Of a stretch of DNA of 64,000 nt, positions 34,182 to 42,661 are shown one piece after another; the first letter of the stretch is position 1, and the number at the start of each line of letters is the position of its first letter. The notes below the pieces were generated by a model, which worked only from the letters and a program-made list of their open reading frames with translations, had not been told where the DNA came from and ran no database searches. A program made the position numbers and the translations under genes. This DNA is from Natronoglomus mannanivorans. Lineage in GTDB: Archaea; Halobacteriota; Halobacteria; Halobacteriales; Natrialbaceae. The stretch is taken from positions 23,311 through 87,310 of the forward strand of contig JAOPKB010000020.1 in the NCBI GenBank assembly GCA_025517485.1, in the 5' to 3' direction.

Positions 34182-34934
34182 TCAGTTCTCCTCAGCCTCA
34201 GACGCTTCCGTCTCCTGCTGGTCGGCCTCGTACGACTCCTCGTAGCGCTCCATCGCCGCTTCGTACCCCTCTTTGGCGAACTCGTACGTCTCCCGAAGGT
34301 CGGCGATCGGGGTCTCCGTCGCGTCGACTCTGAGGTCGTTGTAGGACGGATCGAGCGGGTGCTCCTCGGTCGTCCGAACGACGACGGCTGCGCTCTGGAC
34401 CGACAGCTCCTCGCGCTTGTCGCCACCCTCGTCGTGACCCCCGGCGAGCGCGTCGATCAACCGCTTCGAGAGCGGCGCCGACCGGTCGCTCGACTCGTAA
34501 CTGTCGGCGACCGCCTCGAGGACCGACTCGCCGGTCAGCAGGTTCCCCGCGACGGTGTAGCCGTCGCCCTCGCGGTGGCCGTACCAGTCGCCACACTCCT
34601 CGCCGGAGAAGACGAAGGTACCCTCGGCGTCGACGCCGTGGAGCTGGCGGCTCGAGGCGTCGTGGTCGGCGTTGAGCAGCGACTCGAGAGCGTCGTCGAC
34701 GGCGAGTCCGTCGTCGATGTATTCGATGCCTCGACGACCGAGGTCGACGTTGACGAGACTTTGGGTCGCGACGGCACCGCGTTCGCTGGCGAACGGACAG
34801 AGCGTGCCGACGCCGGGGAGGCGGGTCGTGACGGCGACGCCGAAGCAGTCGTGGTGTTCGCGCTCGCCCTCGTCGTCACCGCTCTCGTCGCCGTCAGTCT
34901 CGACGGGCTCGTACACACAGATGCTGAACGTCAT
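34182..34934 (-). CDS. DUF1028 family protein
   Basis: 250 aa, matching the DUF1028 family (Ntn-hydrolase-like fold): FSICVYEP start, FGVAVTTRLPGVGTLCPFAS, GAVATQSLVNVDLGRRGIEY, VAGNLLTGESVLEAVADSYE and SAAVVVRTTEEHP. An acidic Asp/Glu insertion at residues ~13-26 and an acidic C-terminal tail are halophilic features. Proposed peptidase/amidase-type function is not proven. Convergent with the PUA gene (18 nt apart). Confidence 0.85.
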   Translation of the reverse strand: MTFSICVYEPVETDGDESGDDEGEREHHDCFGVAVTTRLPGVGTLCPFASERGAVATQSLVNVDLGRRGIEYIDDGLAVDDALESLLNADHDASSRQLHGVDAEGTFVFSGEECGDWYGHREGDGYTVAGNLLTGESVLEAVADSYESSDRSAPLSKRLIDALAGGHDEGGDKREELSVQSAAVVVRTTEEHPLDPSYNDLRVDATETPIADLRETYEFAKEGYEAAMERYEESYEADQQETEASEAEEN

Positions 34935-35066
34935 GTCTCTCGGATAGCGCTGGCCGTCAATAAGTGTCCGCGTCGGGATACTCGAGTCCCTCTCGAGTCG
35001 ACGAGTGGAGATTCAGGTCCTGAGTATCGACCAGACGTCGGCGACTCGCTGCCCGTCTGACGTAAG

Positions 35067-35075
35067 AACTATACT
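35067..35075 (+). promoter_or_regulatory. Candidate TATA box of sepF
   Basis: ACTATACT-containing stretch centred about 28 nt before the ATG at 35099, implying a leaderless mRNA. Confidence 0.45.
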
Positions 35076-35098
35076 GGCGGCGCGGGTGTCCCTTTTCT

Positions 35099-35455
35099 AT
35101 GGGAATCATGAGCAAAATTCTCGGCGGGAATCAGTCCCGAAGCGCCGAGGATTACGTCGAACTGAACCTCGACGACGTCGCGGAGGGCGCGAGCGAGGCG
35201 ACGATGCAGGTACACATCGCGGAAGTCGACGGGCAGGCGGCGGCGATCGACATCAAAGACGCCGTCTACGACGGCGACATCGTCATCGCGGATATCACCC
35301 GTCTGCGCACCAAAGACAGTACCGTCGAACACATCGTCGACGAACTCCGTCAGGTCGCCCAGGAGGTCGACGGCGACATCGTCCAGAAGGGCGACGACCA
35401 GATCATCATCACGCCGACCGGCGTCCGTATCGGCCGAGAGAAACTCGGTCGGTAA
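35099..35455 (+). CDS. sepF: Cell division protein SepF
   Basis: 118 aa archaeal SepF, the membrane anchor for FtsZ rings. N-terminal amphipathic MGIMSKILGG, a short linker, then the SepF core: YVELNLDDVAEGASEATMQV, IKDAVYDGDIVIADITRLR, and the C-terminal QKGDDQIIITPTGVRI dimer strand. Haloarchaeal SepF proteins have this length and form. An internal ATG nine bases later is possible; the TATA spacing favours 35099. Confidence 0.9.
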   Translation: MGIMSKILGGNQSRSAEDYVELNLDDVAEGASEATMQVHIAEVDGQAAAIDIKDAVYDGDIVIADITRLRTKDSTVEHIVDELRQVAQEVDGDIVQKGDDQIIITPTGVRIGREKLGR

Positions 35456-35514
35456 CTGACTGCGGTCTCCTCGTTCGTGTGTCTCGAGACGGTGAGTGTC
35501 ATCTGGATCCCGAG

Positions 35515-35558
35515 ATTGAGACTGAGACCGAGACTGAGACCGAGACCGAGAGAGGAGC
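35515..35558. repeat. Period-6 GAGACY microsatellite
   Basis: About seven units of the form GAGACT/GAGACC between sepF and the interrupted GH27 gene. Non-coding as far as can be seen. Confidence 0.6.
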
Positions 35559-35696
35559 GAAACGCCCAACTCGAGTCGAACTGGTTCGAGATGGAAGTGA
35601 AACCGACACACTCGAGGCGGGGATCGACGACGAGGAGCGATCCAACGAGAACGTGTCATCGAAACTGTTTTCCTGCCGCCGCGTTCGCTCACGTTC

Positions 35697-35744
35697 GTGT
35701 CAGTAAACAACGTTCCACAGGTGCGGACGCCGCCGATGGGGTGG
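35697..35744 (+). pseudogene. 5' fragment of GH27 alpha-galactosidase, cut by the IS607-type element
   Basis: From a GTG at 35697 the frame reads VSVNNVPQVRTPPMGW. RTPPMGW(N) is the invariant beginning of GH27 alpha-galactosidases. Reading on, the frame becomes foreign and stops at once. The matching continuation NTWNAYSWNVTE lies on the far side of the element at 38167. Both junctions share GGTGG (35740-35744; 38162-38166). Confidence 0.75.
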
Positions 35745-35800
35745 CGCAACTGCTACGAAATTCGGAATTGATAAGTAGTGAACGACAGTAAATAGCAGTA

Positions 35801-36430
35801 ATGACAAAGGTGTACTCCATCGGAGAGTTCGCAGATGAACTTGGAGTCCACCGTGAAACCGTCAAGAAGTGGTGCCGGGAAGACCAACTCACGTATTCTC
35901 GAACTCCCGGCGGCCACCGACGAATCCCTCACACAGAACTCCAACGACTCACAGGGGAACCATCACGCAGAACCGATAAAGTCGCCATCTACGGGAGAGT
36001 TTCGGGCCACGCTCAGAAACAGGACGGAGACCTTGACCGGCAACTCGAATCCCTCACCGAATACGCACACGACCATGGATGGAGTATCGAAAACAAATAC
36101 TCCGACGTAGGAAGCGGACTCAACGAGAACCGCCGTGGACTGAACGAACTCTTGGACGACGCAGAAAACGCCGACTACGGGCGCGTACTCGTCACGTACC
36201 AAGACCGACTTACCAGATTTGGATTCTCCTACCTCGAACGATTGCTCGAACAGTACGGTGTCGAAATCACCGTCGTCAACGAAGAAACCGACAAAACCGC
36301 ACACGAAGAACTCGTTGACGACCTTTTGCAACTCGTCGCCAGTTTCGCAGGCAAACTGTACGGAATGCGGTCCTCGAAACGAAAGCGGATCGTCGAAACA
36401 GTAGAAGCAGAGATGGAAACCGATGAGTAG
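35801..36430 (+). CDS. tnpA: IS607-type serine recombinase TnpA
   Basis: 209 aa. N-terminal MerR-like helix-turn-helix (YSIGEFADELGVHRETVKKW; SRTPGGHRRIP) followed by the small serine-recombinase domain: AIYGRVSGHAQKQD, with the catalytic Ser in RVS, LDRQLESLTEYA, and YQDRLTRFGFSYLE with the catalytic Arg pair. Intact. Overlaps the start of tnpB by 8 nt. Confidence 0.93.
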   Translation: MTKVYSIGEFADELGVHRETVKKWCREDQLTYSRTPGGHRRIPHTELQRLTGEPSRRTDKVAIYGRVSGHAQKQDGDLDRQLESLTEYAHDHGWSIENKYSDVGSGLNENRRGLNELLDDAENADYGRVLVTYQDRLTRFGFSYLERLLEQYGVEITVVNEETDKTAHEELVDDLLQLVASFAGKLYGMRSSKRKRIVETVEAEMETDE

Positions 36431-38157
36431 CCACCTCTCACTCCCGATTCGCTTACCGTTTGAAGAGCGAGAGCGGCACGCTCGACTCGACACGCTCACA
36501 ACCGCGGTTGCAAACACGCTTATCGAGCGATACTGGACGCCTGAACATCTCACCGAGATCGACGACTACTCGTATCAAGCATGGAAATACTTTGACGAAG
36601 ACGAGGCGTTCGCTGACGTTGACCTATACCTCCCGAGTCGATACAAACGCTGTGTGATGCAGAAAGTCGGAGAAACACTACGGAGCCACGCCGACAAACG
36701 CGAAGCCTTCCAATCCATCCAGTCCGTTCTCCCCGACCACAAAATTCTCCGTATCGACACCCGGCGAATCAAAGAACGGCTCTGGGATTCAGAGGAATAC
36801 ATCAAATCCGGGTATGTTGACCTACTCATCGGTCAACTCCTATTACGACCGTCACGGTCGCTTCCCTGAATCGTATTTTGAGATGTAGGACTGCCCATCG
36901 TACTCGAAGGGCGTGCTTCCGTACTCCGCAGACGATGGCCCTGCTTTGGGTCAGACTGTGAAATACGAATACAAAGATTCCACGCAGTCACTCACAGTCA
37001 AACTCAAGACGCCCGACACACCCGAACCGGAATCCCGTGGCGACTGGACGTGGACGGAACACGCGATGGACGGCTACGAAGCGTTCCACGAACTCCTCGA
37101 CCACGGCAGTCTCTCCGCACCCTCGTTCCAACCCACACAAACCAAAACCGGGGGCGAATACTACGAACTCTCGTTCCCCGTCGAACTCGAACACGCAGAG
37201 AAATCAGACGACGTAGAAACCGTTTTAGCAATTGATGGAGGACTCAGAAAAGACGCTACCGCAGTCGTCGTGAACGAAGACGGCGAGCAACTCTCTGTTC
37301 CGTATTTCATCCAGAATACGGAGCGAGACCGGATGCGTGATCTCGCTCAGGTACGTAACCAACTCAACTCCAAACTTGCATATCTGCGGCGGGAAGGACG
37401 TGGCTACACGGACTCGTTCAAGAGCGTCCAAGCAGAATACGAGCGCGTGAACAACAAAATCGCGAACAAGCGAGAGCAACTCGTTCACGATGTAGCAAAT
37501 CAAGTTCTTGCCCTCGCCCTCGTGTATGACGTGGATGCGATTGTTCACGAAGACTTGCGAAGCCTCTCACCGCCTCGGGGTAAAGGGCAACTCTCGTGGG
37601 AACTCTCGTCGTGGGCACGGCGAGAAATCATCTCGAAAATCGAGTACCGCGCTGAAATCGCCGGACTGCACGTGAAGCGGGTGTGTCCGGGCAACACGAG
37701 CAGGTCGTGTCCACGATGCGGCTCCACGGGGCACACCACGAAGTCCCCCGACCACACGTTCGAGGTGTGGCACGGAGGCCACTTCCGCTGTGACAACGCT
37801 CGGTGTGGCTTCCAAGCCGACCGTGACTACGTTGGCGCAGTCAACGTGGCGCGTGTGTTCTTCAGCGAATCGGCAACGCTGAACCACGATTTCACGTCTT
37901 CCTACACGGGAGACTCTGAAATCGTGCCAGCAAGCCGTTCCGTTGGCATGCGTCTCGTGTTCGGTACTGCGCCTATCGCGTTTACCGGACAGTCGGATGA
38001 AGATGTGACTGCTGGTGGCGGGTCGTGCTTGATAGCGCCCGCTGTCACCCCGACAGAGACGATAAATGATAGCAGTAAACCTGTTTCAGTGTCAAGCCCA
38101 GCGACACACAGCACCCCTCAATTCATTAAGAGGACTGCTGTTTACTGCCGAAAATAG
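36423..38157 (+). pseudogene. tnpB: IS607-type tnpB, inactivated by a frameshift and an amber stop
   Basis: Starts SSHLSLPIRLPFEERE and reads as a TnpB N-terminal domain to about 36825. Similarity then moves to another frame (NSYYDRHGRFPESYFEM), meets TAG at 36892-36894 (probably a former CAG), and continues DCPSYSKGVLPYSADDG to the end at 38157. Downstream the RuvC and zinc-ribbon parts remain: LAIDGGLRKDATAVVV (Asp), VHEDLRSLSPPRG (Glu), CPRCGSTG...CDNARCGF, and ADRDYVGAVNVA (Asp). Two separate lesions make a functional full-length protein unlikely unless the sequence has an error. Confidence 0.85.
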
Positions 38158-38161
38158 GAAC

Positions 38162-38637
38162 GGTGGAACACCTGGAACGCCTACAGCTGGAACGTCACCG
38201 AACTCGACGTCCGCAACGCCGCCAACGCGCTCGTCGAGACCGGCTTTCGCGACGCCAGCTACGAGTACCTCGTCGTCGACGACTGCTGGATGGCGGAGGA
38301 ACTCGCCGAGGACGGGAGCTTTCGGAACCACCCGGACAACGTTCCGGCCGGCGTCGCCGACCTCGCCGACTACGTCCACGACCGCGGCCTGAAGTTCGGA
38401 ATCTACTCCTCTGCGGGAACTGAGACCTGTGCGAGCCACGAGGCGAGTCTCGGAAACGAGCGGCGCCACGCCGAGCAGTTCGCCGACGTCGAGACCGTCG
38501 ACCTGCACCTGCCCGAGGACGCCGACAGCTACGCGGTGACGGACGTCTGGAGCGGCGAGGAGTGGACGACCGACGGTTCTCTCGAGGCGACGGTCGACTC
38601 CCACGACGTCGCGTTCTTCCGCGTCGGACCTGTCTGA
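38162..38637 (+). pseudogene. 3' part of GH27 alpha-galactosidase with an internal catalytic deletion
   Basis: Frame WNTWNAYSWNVTELDVRNAA continues the GH27 N-terminus after the IS: YLVVDDCWMAEELAEDGSF, PDNVPAGVADLADYVHDRGL, KFGIYSSAGTETCASHEASL. It runs as far as RRHAEQFAD, where the family continues into the strand carrying the nucleophile Asp (KYD-type motif). Instead it jumps to VDLHLPEDADSYAVTDVWSG, the C-terminal beta domain, and ends FFRVGPV. So roughly 200 or more residues including both catalytic Asp are missing in frame. The gene is dead twice over: IS insertion and core deletion. Confidence 0.8.
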
Positions 38638-38740
38638 GCGGGCAGGCAGTGAACGCGGATGGCGGTTCAGAGCCGGGCACGCAGGTCGAGGAGGGTTCGA
38701 CCCCGATTCTCGTTCGGCAGTCTCGGACCAGCCCCTTCCA

Positions 38741-38797
38741 CAAGCTATATGACTGACTGACCAGTAGGTCAGTGTAACGACTGACCGACTAGTCAGG
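38741..38797 (+). promoter_or_regulatory. Promoter with two TetR-like operators upstream of the MATE gene
   Basis: A CTATAT element (38745-38750) is followed by ACTGACC-AGTA-GGTCAGT (38756-38773, perfect arms) and a second, weaker copy ACTGACC-GACT-AGTCAGG (38780-38797). Centres are 24 bp apart. This arrangement resembles TetR-type repression of drug exporters. Confidence 0.6.
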
Positions 38798-38807
38798 ACC
38801 TTCGACG

Positions 38808-38879
38808 ATGACGACTATCTCTCTCTCGAACGACGCGCCGAGAACCGACGACCGAACAGCGAGGGCGGCGATCGAATGA
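38808..38879 (+). CDS. 23-codon leader ORF overlapping the MATE start (possible truncated TetR gene)
   Basis: ATG at 38808 reads MTTISLSNDAPRTDDRTARA, then AIE and TGA. The stop overlaps the MATE ATG (ATGA). It follows the operators directly. The end DDRTARAAIE looks like the beginning of a TetR HTH domain, so it may be the stub of a deleted regulator, or a short leader peptide coupling translation. Too short to prove. Confidence 0.35.
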   Translation: MTTISLSNDAPRTDDRTARAAIE

Positions 38880-40390
38880 GTCTCCGCGACCGCGTTCGGT
38901 CGCTGTTCAAGAGCAGCGACGAGTTCGACCTGACCTCGGGTGAGATCGCGAAACCGCTGCTGTACCTCTCCTTTCCGATCGTCGTGACGAACCTCTTCCA
39001 GACGGCGTACAACCTCGCGGACACCTTCTGGCTGGGCCAGCACAGCACGAACGCGCTGGCCGCGATCAGCTTCGCGTTCCCGATGGTCTTCCTGCTCATC
39101 TCGCTCGCGATCGGGCTCTCGGTGGCCGGCAGCGTCCTCGTCGCCCAGCACGTCGGGGCCGAGCAGTTCCGGAAGGCCGAGTACGCCGCCTCCCAGACCG
39201 TCGCGTTCTCGGTCATCCTCTCGATCGTCGTCGGTGCGATCGGCTACGTCTTCGCGGGCGAGATGGTCGCCCTGCTGGGTGCGGACCCCGAGTACGCGCC
39301 ACAGGTCGTGAGCTACATGGAGGTCTTCTCGGCCGGGCTCGTGTTCGTCTTCGGCTTCGCCATGTTCATCGCGCTCATGCGTGGCTACGGCGACACCATC
39401 ACCCCGATGATCGTCATGTTCGGCTCCGTCGTCCTGAACATCGTCCTCGACCCGTTCCTCATCTTCGGCTTTCAGGAGAACCCGCTTTTCGCCTGGTTCT
39501 CGTTACAGGGACTCGAGGCTACCCTCTACGAGACGACCGGGTTCGACGGACGCGGAATCGAAGGGGCGGCTATCGCGACGATCGTCTCGCGAGCGCTGGC
39601 GTTCGGCGTCGGCCTCTGGATCATGTTCCGTGGGAACCGGGGCGTCCGGATTCGACTCGGGCAGATGATGCCCGACCTCTCGTACGCGCGGACGATGCTC
39701 GATATCGGCGTTCCGGCGTCCGTCGAGATGACCGGCCGGGCGATCTCGGTCAACCTGATGCTGGTGATCGTGGCCCTGTTCTCGACGACGACCGTCGCCG
39801 CCTACGGGATCGGGACGCGGATCTTCTCCGTCGTCTTCCTCCCGGCGATCGCGTTCTCTCAGGGGATCGAGACGATGACCGGCCAGAACATCGGCGCCGG
39901 CAAACCCGACCGAGCGGCACGGACGAACGACTACGGTGCCCGCTTCCTGTTCGTGATTCTGACGGTCGTCGGCGCCGTTACCTTCCTCGCCGCCCGCCCC
40001 ATCTCGGCAATCTTTACCACCGACCCCGCCGTCGCAGACGCGAGCGCGACCTTCCTGCGGATCGTCGCGCCGACGTTCGGCTTTATGGGCATCATGCGCG
40101 CGTACAACGGCGGCTTCCGCGGCGCCGGCAAGACCCTGATCGCCGCAGCCATCGCCTTCACCGTCCTCGGCGTCGTCCGCCTCCCCGTCGCCTGGGTCGG
40201 CGCGAACACGATCGGCTCGAGCGGCCTCTGGCTCGCGTTCGCCGTCTCGAACGTCGCCGGTGCGGTCCTCGCATACTGGTGGTTCAAACGCGGGACCTGG
40301 CGCGAGGGGGACCTCACTTCGAGTTCGTTTGGAGGAGACGAGATCGAGAGCGAGGACGTGGTCAACTCGTCGGCGAGTGGCAACGACTGA
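38876..40390 (+). CDS. MATE-family multidrug exporter
   Basis: 504 aa, 12 membrane helices in two bundles. Start GEIAKPLLYLSFPIVVTNLF, LADTFWLGQHSTNALAAISF (the conserved helix 2 region), YDTITP-like RGYGDTITPM, then in the second half GVPASVEMTGRAISVNLMLV and ARPISAIFTTDP. Cation/drug antiport inferred from family. The C-terminal 25 residues are acidic and polar. Preceded by operators and a translationally coupled leader ORF. Confidence 0.92.
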   Translation: MSLRDRVRSLFKSSDEFDLTSGEIAKPLLYLSFPIVVTNLFQTAYNLADTFWLGQHSTNALAAISFAFPMVFLLISLAIGLSVAGSVLVAQHVGAEQFRKAEYAASQTVAFSVILSIVVGAIGYVFAGEMVALLGADPEYAPQVVSYMEVFSAGLVFVFGFAMFIALMRGYGDTITPMIVMFGSVVLNIVLDPFLIFGFQENPLFAWFSLQGLEATLYETTGFDGRGIEGAAIATIVSRALAFGVGLWIMFRGNRGVRIRLGQMMPDLSYARTMLDIGVPASVEMTGRAISVNLMLVIVALFSTTTVAAYGIGTRIFSVVFLPAIAFSQGIETMTGQNIGAGKPDRAARTNDYGARFLFVILTVVGAVTFLAARPISAIFTTDPAVADASATFLRIVAPTFGFMGIMRAYNGGFRGAGKTLIAAAIAFTVLGVVRLPVAWVGANTIGSSGLWLAFAVSNVAGAVLAYWWFKRGTWREGDLTSSSFGGDEIESEDVVNSSASGND

Positions 40391-40469
40391 CCGCGGGACA
40401 GGTCGGTCGGCTGCACTCTCGAGACGGTCGAAACTGTCGCCACCGGCGATCCGTGCCGGGTCACGTAGG

Positions 40470-40489
40470 GTTATTTCGCTGACCGTCAG
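40470..40489 (+). promoter_or_regulatory. TATA-like element with CTGAC-C-GTCAG dyad upstream of the ABC exporter
   Basis: GTTATTT (40470-40476) followed at once by CTGACCGTCAG (40479-40489), an 11-bp palindrome using the same CTGAC half-site as the MATE operators. Located ~75-90 nt before the ABC exporter start. Confidence 0.35.
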
Positions 40490-40563
40490 TTGCAGTAAGC
40501 AGTCAGGCTGCCCGAGCGGTCAGTTCGGGCGAAACTGAGAAACTGGAGGTACCCAGACACCTA

Positions 40564-42486
40564 ATGAGCACGGAACCTACACCCGATTCGACAGTTCTCG
40601 ACGAGTATCGCGACGAGGTCTCTCGACCTATCCTTCGACTGTTTACACAGTACGGCCGTCCACAGCTACACTGGTTCACGATCGGCGTGATCACGAGTAC
40701 GCTGGCCCGATTCCTCGGGCTCGTTCCGCCGATCATCCTCGGAATCGCCATCGACTCCGTCTTCAACGACGATGAGGCGTACTCGCTTCCGCTGGTCCCC
40801 GACGGCTGGATTCCGGGAACCGAGAGCGGCCAGTTCTGGCTGTCGGTCGGGCTGATGGGCGGTGCGATGGTGCTCGCGGCGATCATGCACTTCTTCCGGA
40901 TGTCGACGCTGAACCTGTTCTCCCACCGGGTGAAACACGAGGTTCGGACGGACACCTACCGGACGATGCAGCGGCTGGACATGGACTTTTTCAACCAGAT
41001 GCAGACCGGCCAGCTGATGAGCATCCTCAACAACGACACGAATCGCTTGGAGCTCTTCCTCGACAACATGACCGACAGCGCGATCCAGCTCGCGGTGCTG
41101 GTCGTCGGGATCGGCGGCGTCCTGTTCTGGATGAACTGGCAGCTGGCGTTCGTCACGCTGTTCGTGATCCCCGTCGCTGCGCTCTTTACCTACTGGTTCA
41201 TGTCCCTCGTCGAGGAGATGTACGTCGACATCCGCCAGACCGTCGGCGACCTCAACTCCCGCCTCGAGAACAACCTCGGCGGCATCGAGGTCATCAAGAG
41301 CGCGACGACCGAGGAGTACGAGGGCGAACGCGTCGAGGACAGTTCCTACGAGTACTTCCGCCAGCACTGGCGGGCGCTCCGGATGAACTTCGTCTACCGA
41401 CCGGGCCTGCAGATCCTCACGTCGATCGCGTTCGTCTCGACGTTCGTCGTCGGCGGGATCTGGGTCGTCTCCGGACCGCCCGGGCCGTTCACTGGCACCC
41501 TCTCCGTCGGCGAACTCGTCACGTTCCTCTTGCTCACCCAGCAACTGGTCGATCCGCTCGCTCAGATGAGCGAAGTCATCGACCGCTACGAGGACGCCAA
41601 AGCCTCCTCGAGCCGGATCTTCGCGCTGATGTCGATTCCGGTCACCATCAAGAGCGACCCCGACGCGGCCGACCTCGGCAACGTCGAGGGCCGCGTCGAG
41701 TACGACGACGTGACCTTCGCCTACGGCGACGACGAACCCGTCCTCCACGACATCGACTTCGACGTCGACCCCGGTCAGACGGTCGGGCTCGTCGGGCCGA
41801 CCGGCGCCGGGAAGACGACGATCCTGAAGCTGCTGTTGCGTCTCTACGACGTCTCCGATGGCGAGGTCCGCGTCGACGGCCACGACGTTCGTGACGTCAC
41901 CCTCGACAGTCTGCGCGACCAGATCGGTTACGTCAGTCAGTCGCCGTTCCTCTTCGACGGCACCGTCGAGGAGAACATCACCTACGGCGCCTTCGACGCG
42001 AGCGACGAGGAGATCGAACGAGCCGCCAAGCGGGCCGAAGCCCACGACTTCATCTCGAAGATGCCCGAGGGCTACGACACCCGGGTCGGCGAACGCGGCG
42101 TGATGCTCTCGGGCGGCCAGCGCCAGCGGATCTGCATCGCGCGGACGATCCTGAACGATCCCGCGATCCTCATCTTCGACGAGGCGACCAGCGCGGTCGA
42201 CACCGAGACGGAGATGCTCATCCAGCGCAGTCTGGACGACCTCACCGAGGATCGGACGACGTTCATCATCGCTCACCGCCTCTCCACAGTGCGGAAAGCC
42301 GACGAGATCCTCGTCGTCGAGGACGGCCGGATCGTCGAACGCGGCGATCACGACGATCTGCTCGCCGAAGACGGCCTCTACGCCAATCTCTGGAGCGTGC
42401 AAGCCGGCGAGATGGACGCCCTCGACGCCGACTTCATCGAACAGGCGAGCCAGCGGGCCGCGATGGGCGTTCAGGACGAAGACTGA
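40564..42486 (+). CDS. ABC exporter (fused permease-ATPase, MsbA/BmrA type)
   Basis: 640 aa half-transporter. Six-helix membrane domain (residues ~30-340) with the coupling region MDFFNQMQTGQLMSILNNDT. Nucleotide-binding domain from ~375: Walker A GLVGPTGAGKTTILKLLLRL, Q-loop YVSQSPFLFDGTVEENITYG, signature LSGGQRQRICIARTI, Walker B ILIFDEATSAVDTETE, switch His AHRLSTVRKAD. All motifs intact. Probably a drug or lipid exporter; follows the MATE gene on the same strand, perhaps under related control. Confidence 0.93.
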   Translation: MSTEPTPDSTVLDEYRDEVSRPILRLFTQYGRPQLHWFTIGVITSTLARFLGLVPPIILGIAIDSVFNDDEAYSLPLVPDGWIPGTESGQFWLSVGLMGGAMVLAAIMHFFRMSTLNLFSHRVKHEVRTDTYRTMQRLDMDFFNQMQTGQLMSILNNDTNRLELFLDNMTDSAIQLAVLVVGIGGVLFWMNWQLAFVTLFVIPVAALFTYWFMSLVEEMYVDIRQTVGDLNSRLENNLGGIEVIKSATTEEYEGERVEDSSYEYFRQHWRALRMNFVYRPGLQILTSIAFVSTFVVGGIWVVSGPPGPFTGTLSVGELVTFLLLTQQLVDPLAQMSEVIDRYEDAKASSSRIFALMSIPVTIKSDPDAADLGNVEGRVEYDDVTFAYGDDEPVLHDIDFDVDPGQTVGLVGPTGAGKTTILKLLLRLYDVSDGEVRVDGHDVRDVTLDSLRDQIGYVSQSPFLFDGTVEENITYGAFDASDEEIERAAKRAEAHDFISKMPEGYDTRVGERGVMLSGGQRQRICIARTILNDPAILIFDEATSAVDTETEMLIQRSLDDLTEDRTTFIIAHRLSTVRKADEILVVEDGRIVERGDHDDLLAEDGLYANLWSVQAGEMDALDADFIEQASQRAAMGVQDED

Positions 42487-42661
42487 TCGACGGCAGGTTC
42501 GTTCTCGTTTCTTTCGCAGTTTCGGTTCGCTGTCTCCGTCTCGAGCGAACGCACGGACCGACTCCACGCGAGCGAACCGTTCGACCGACGGTCGAACCGT
42601 GATTCGTGACAACAAACCACACAAAAGACAGTTCCACCGCGGCGAGGACGTCACAGTCGAC

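Larger units (their letters stand above)
35745..38166 (+). mobile_element. IS607-type insertion sequence in GH27
   Basis: About 2.4 kb with a serine-recombinase tnpA and a tnpB pseudogene in the usual order. Subterminal 17-bp inverted repeats, 35783-35799 (CGACAGTAAATAGCAGT) and 38134-38150 (complement reads CGGCAGTAAACAGCAGT), match at 15 of 17 positions. The host gene is split with GGTGG present at both borders, consistent with a GG-containing crossover core and no larger target duplication, as known for IS607. Confidence 0.85.

Noticed and set aside
35515..35558. GAGACY repeat as a CRISPR-like array
   Set aside because: Units are six bases with no spacers; it is a microsatellite. No true CRISPR repeat-spacer pattern was seen anywhere in the window.
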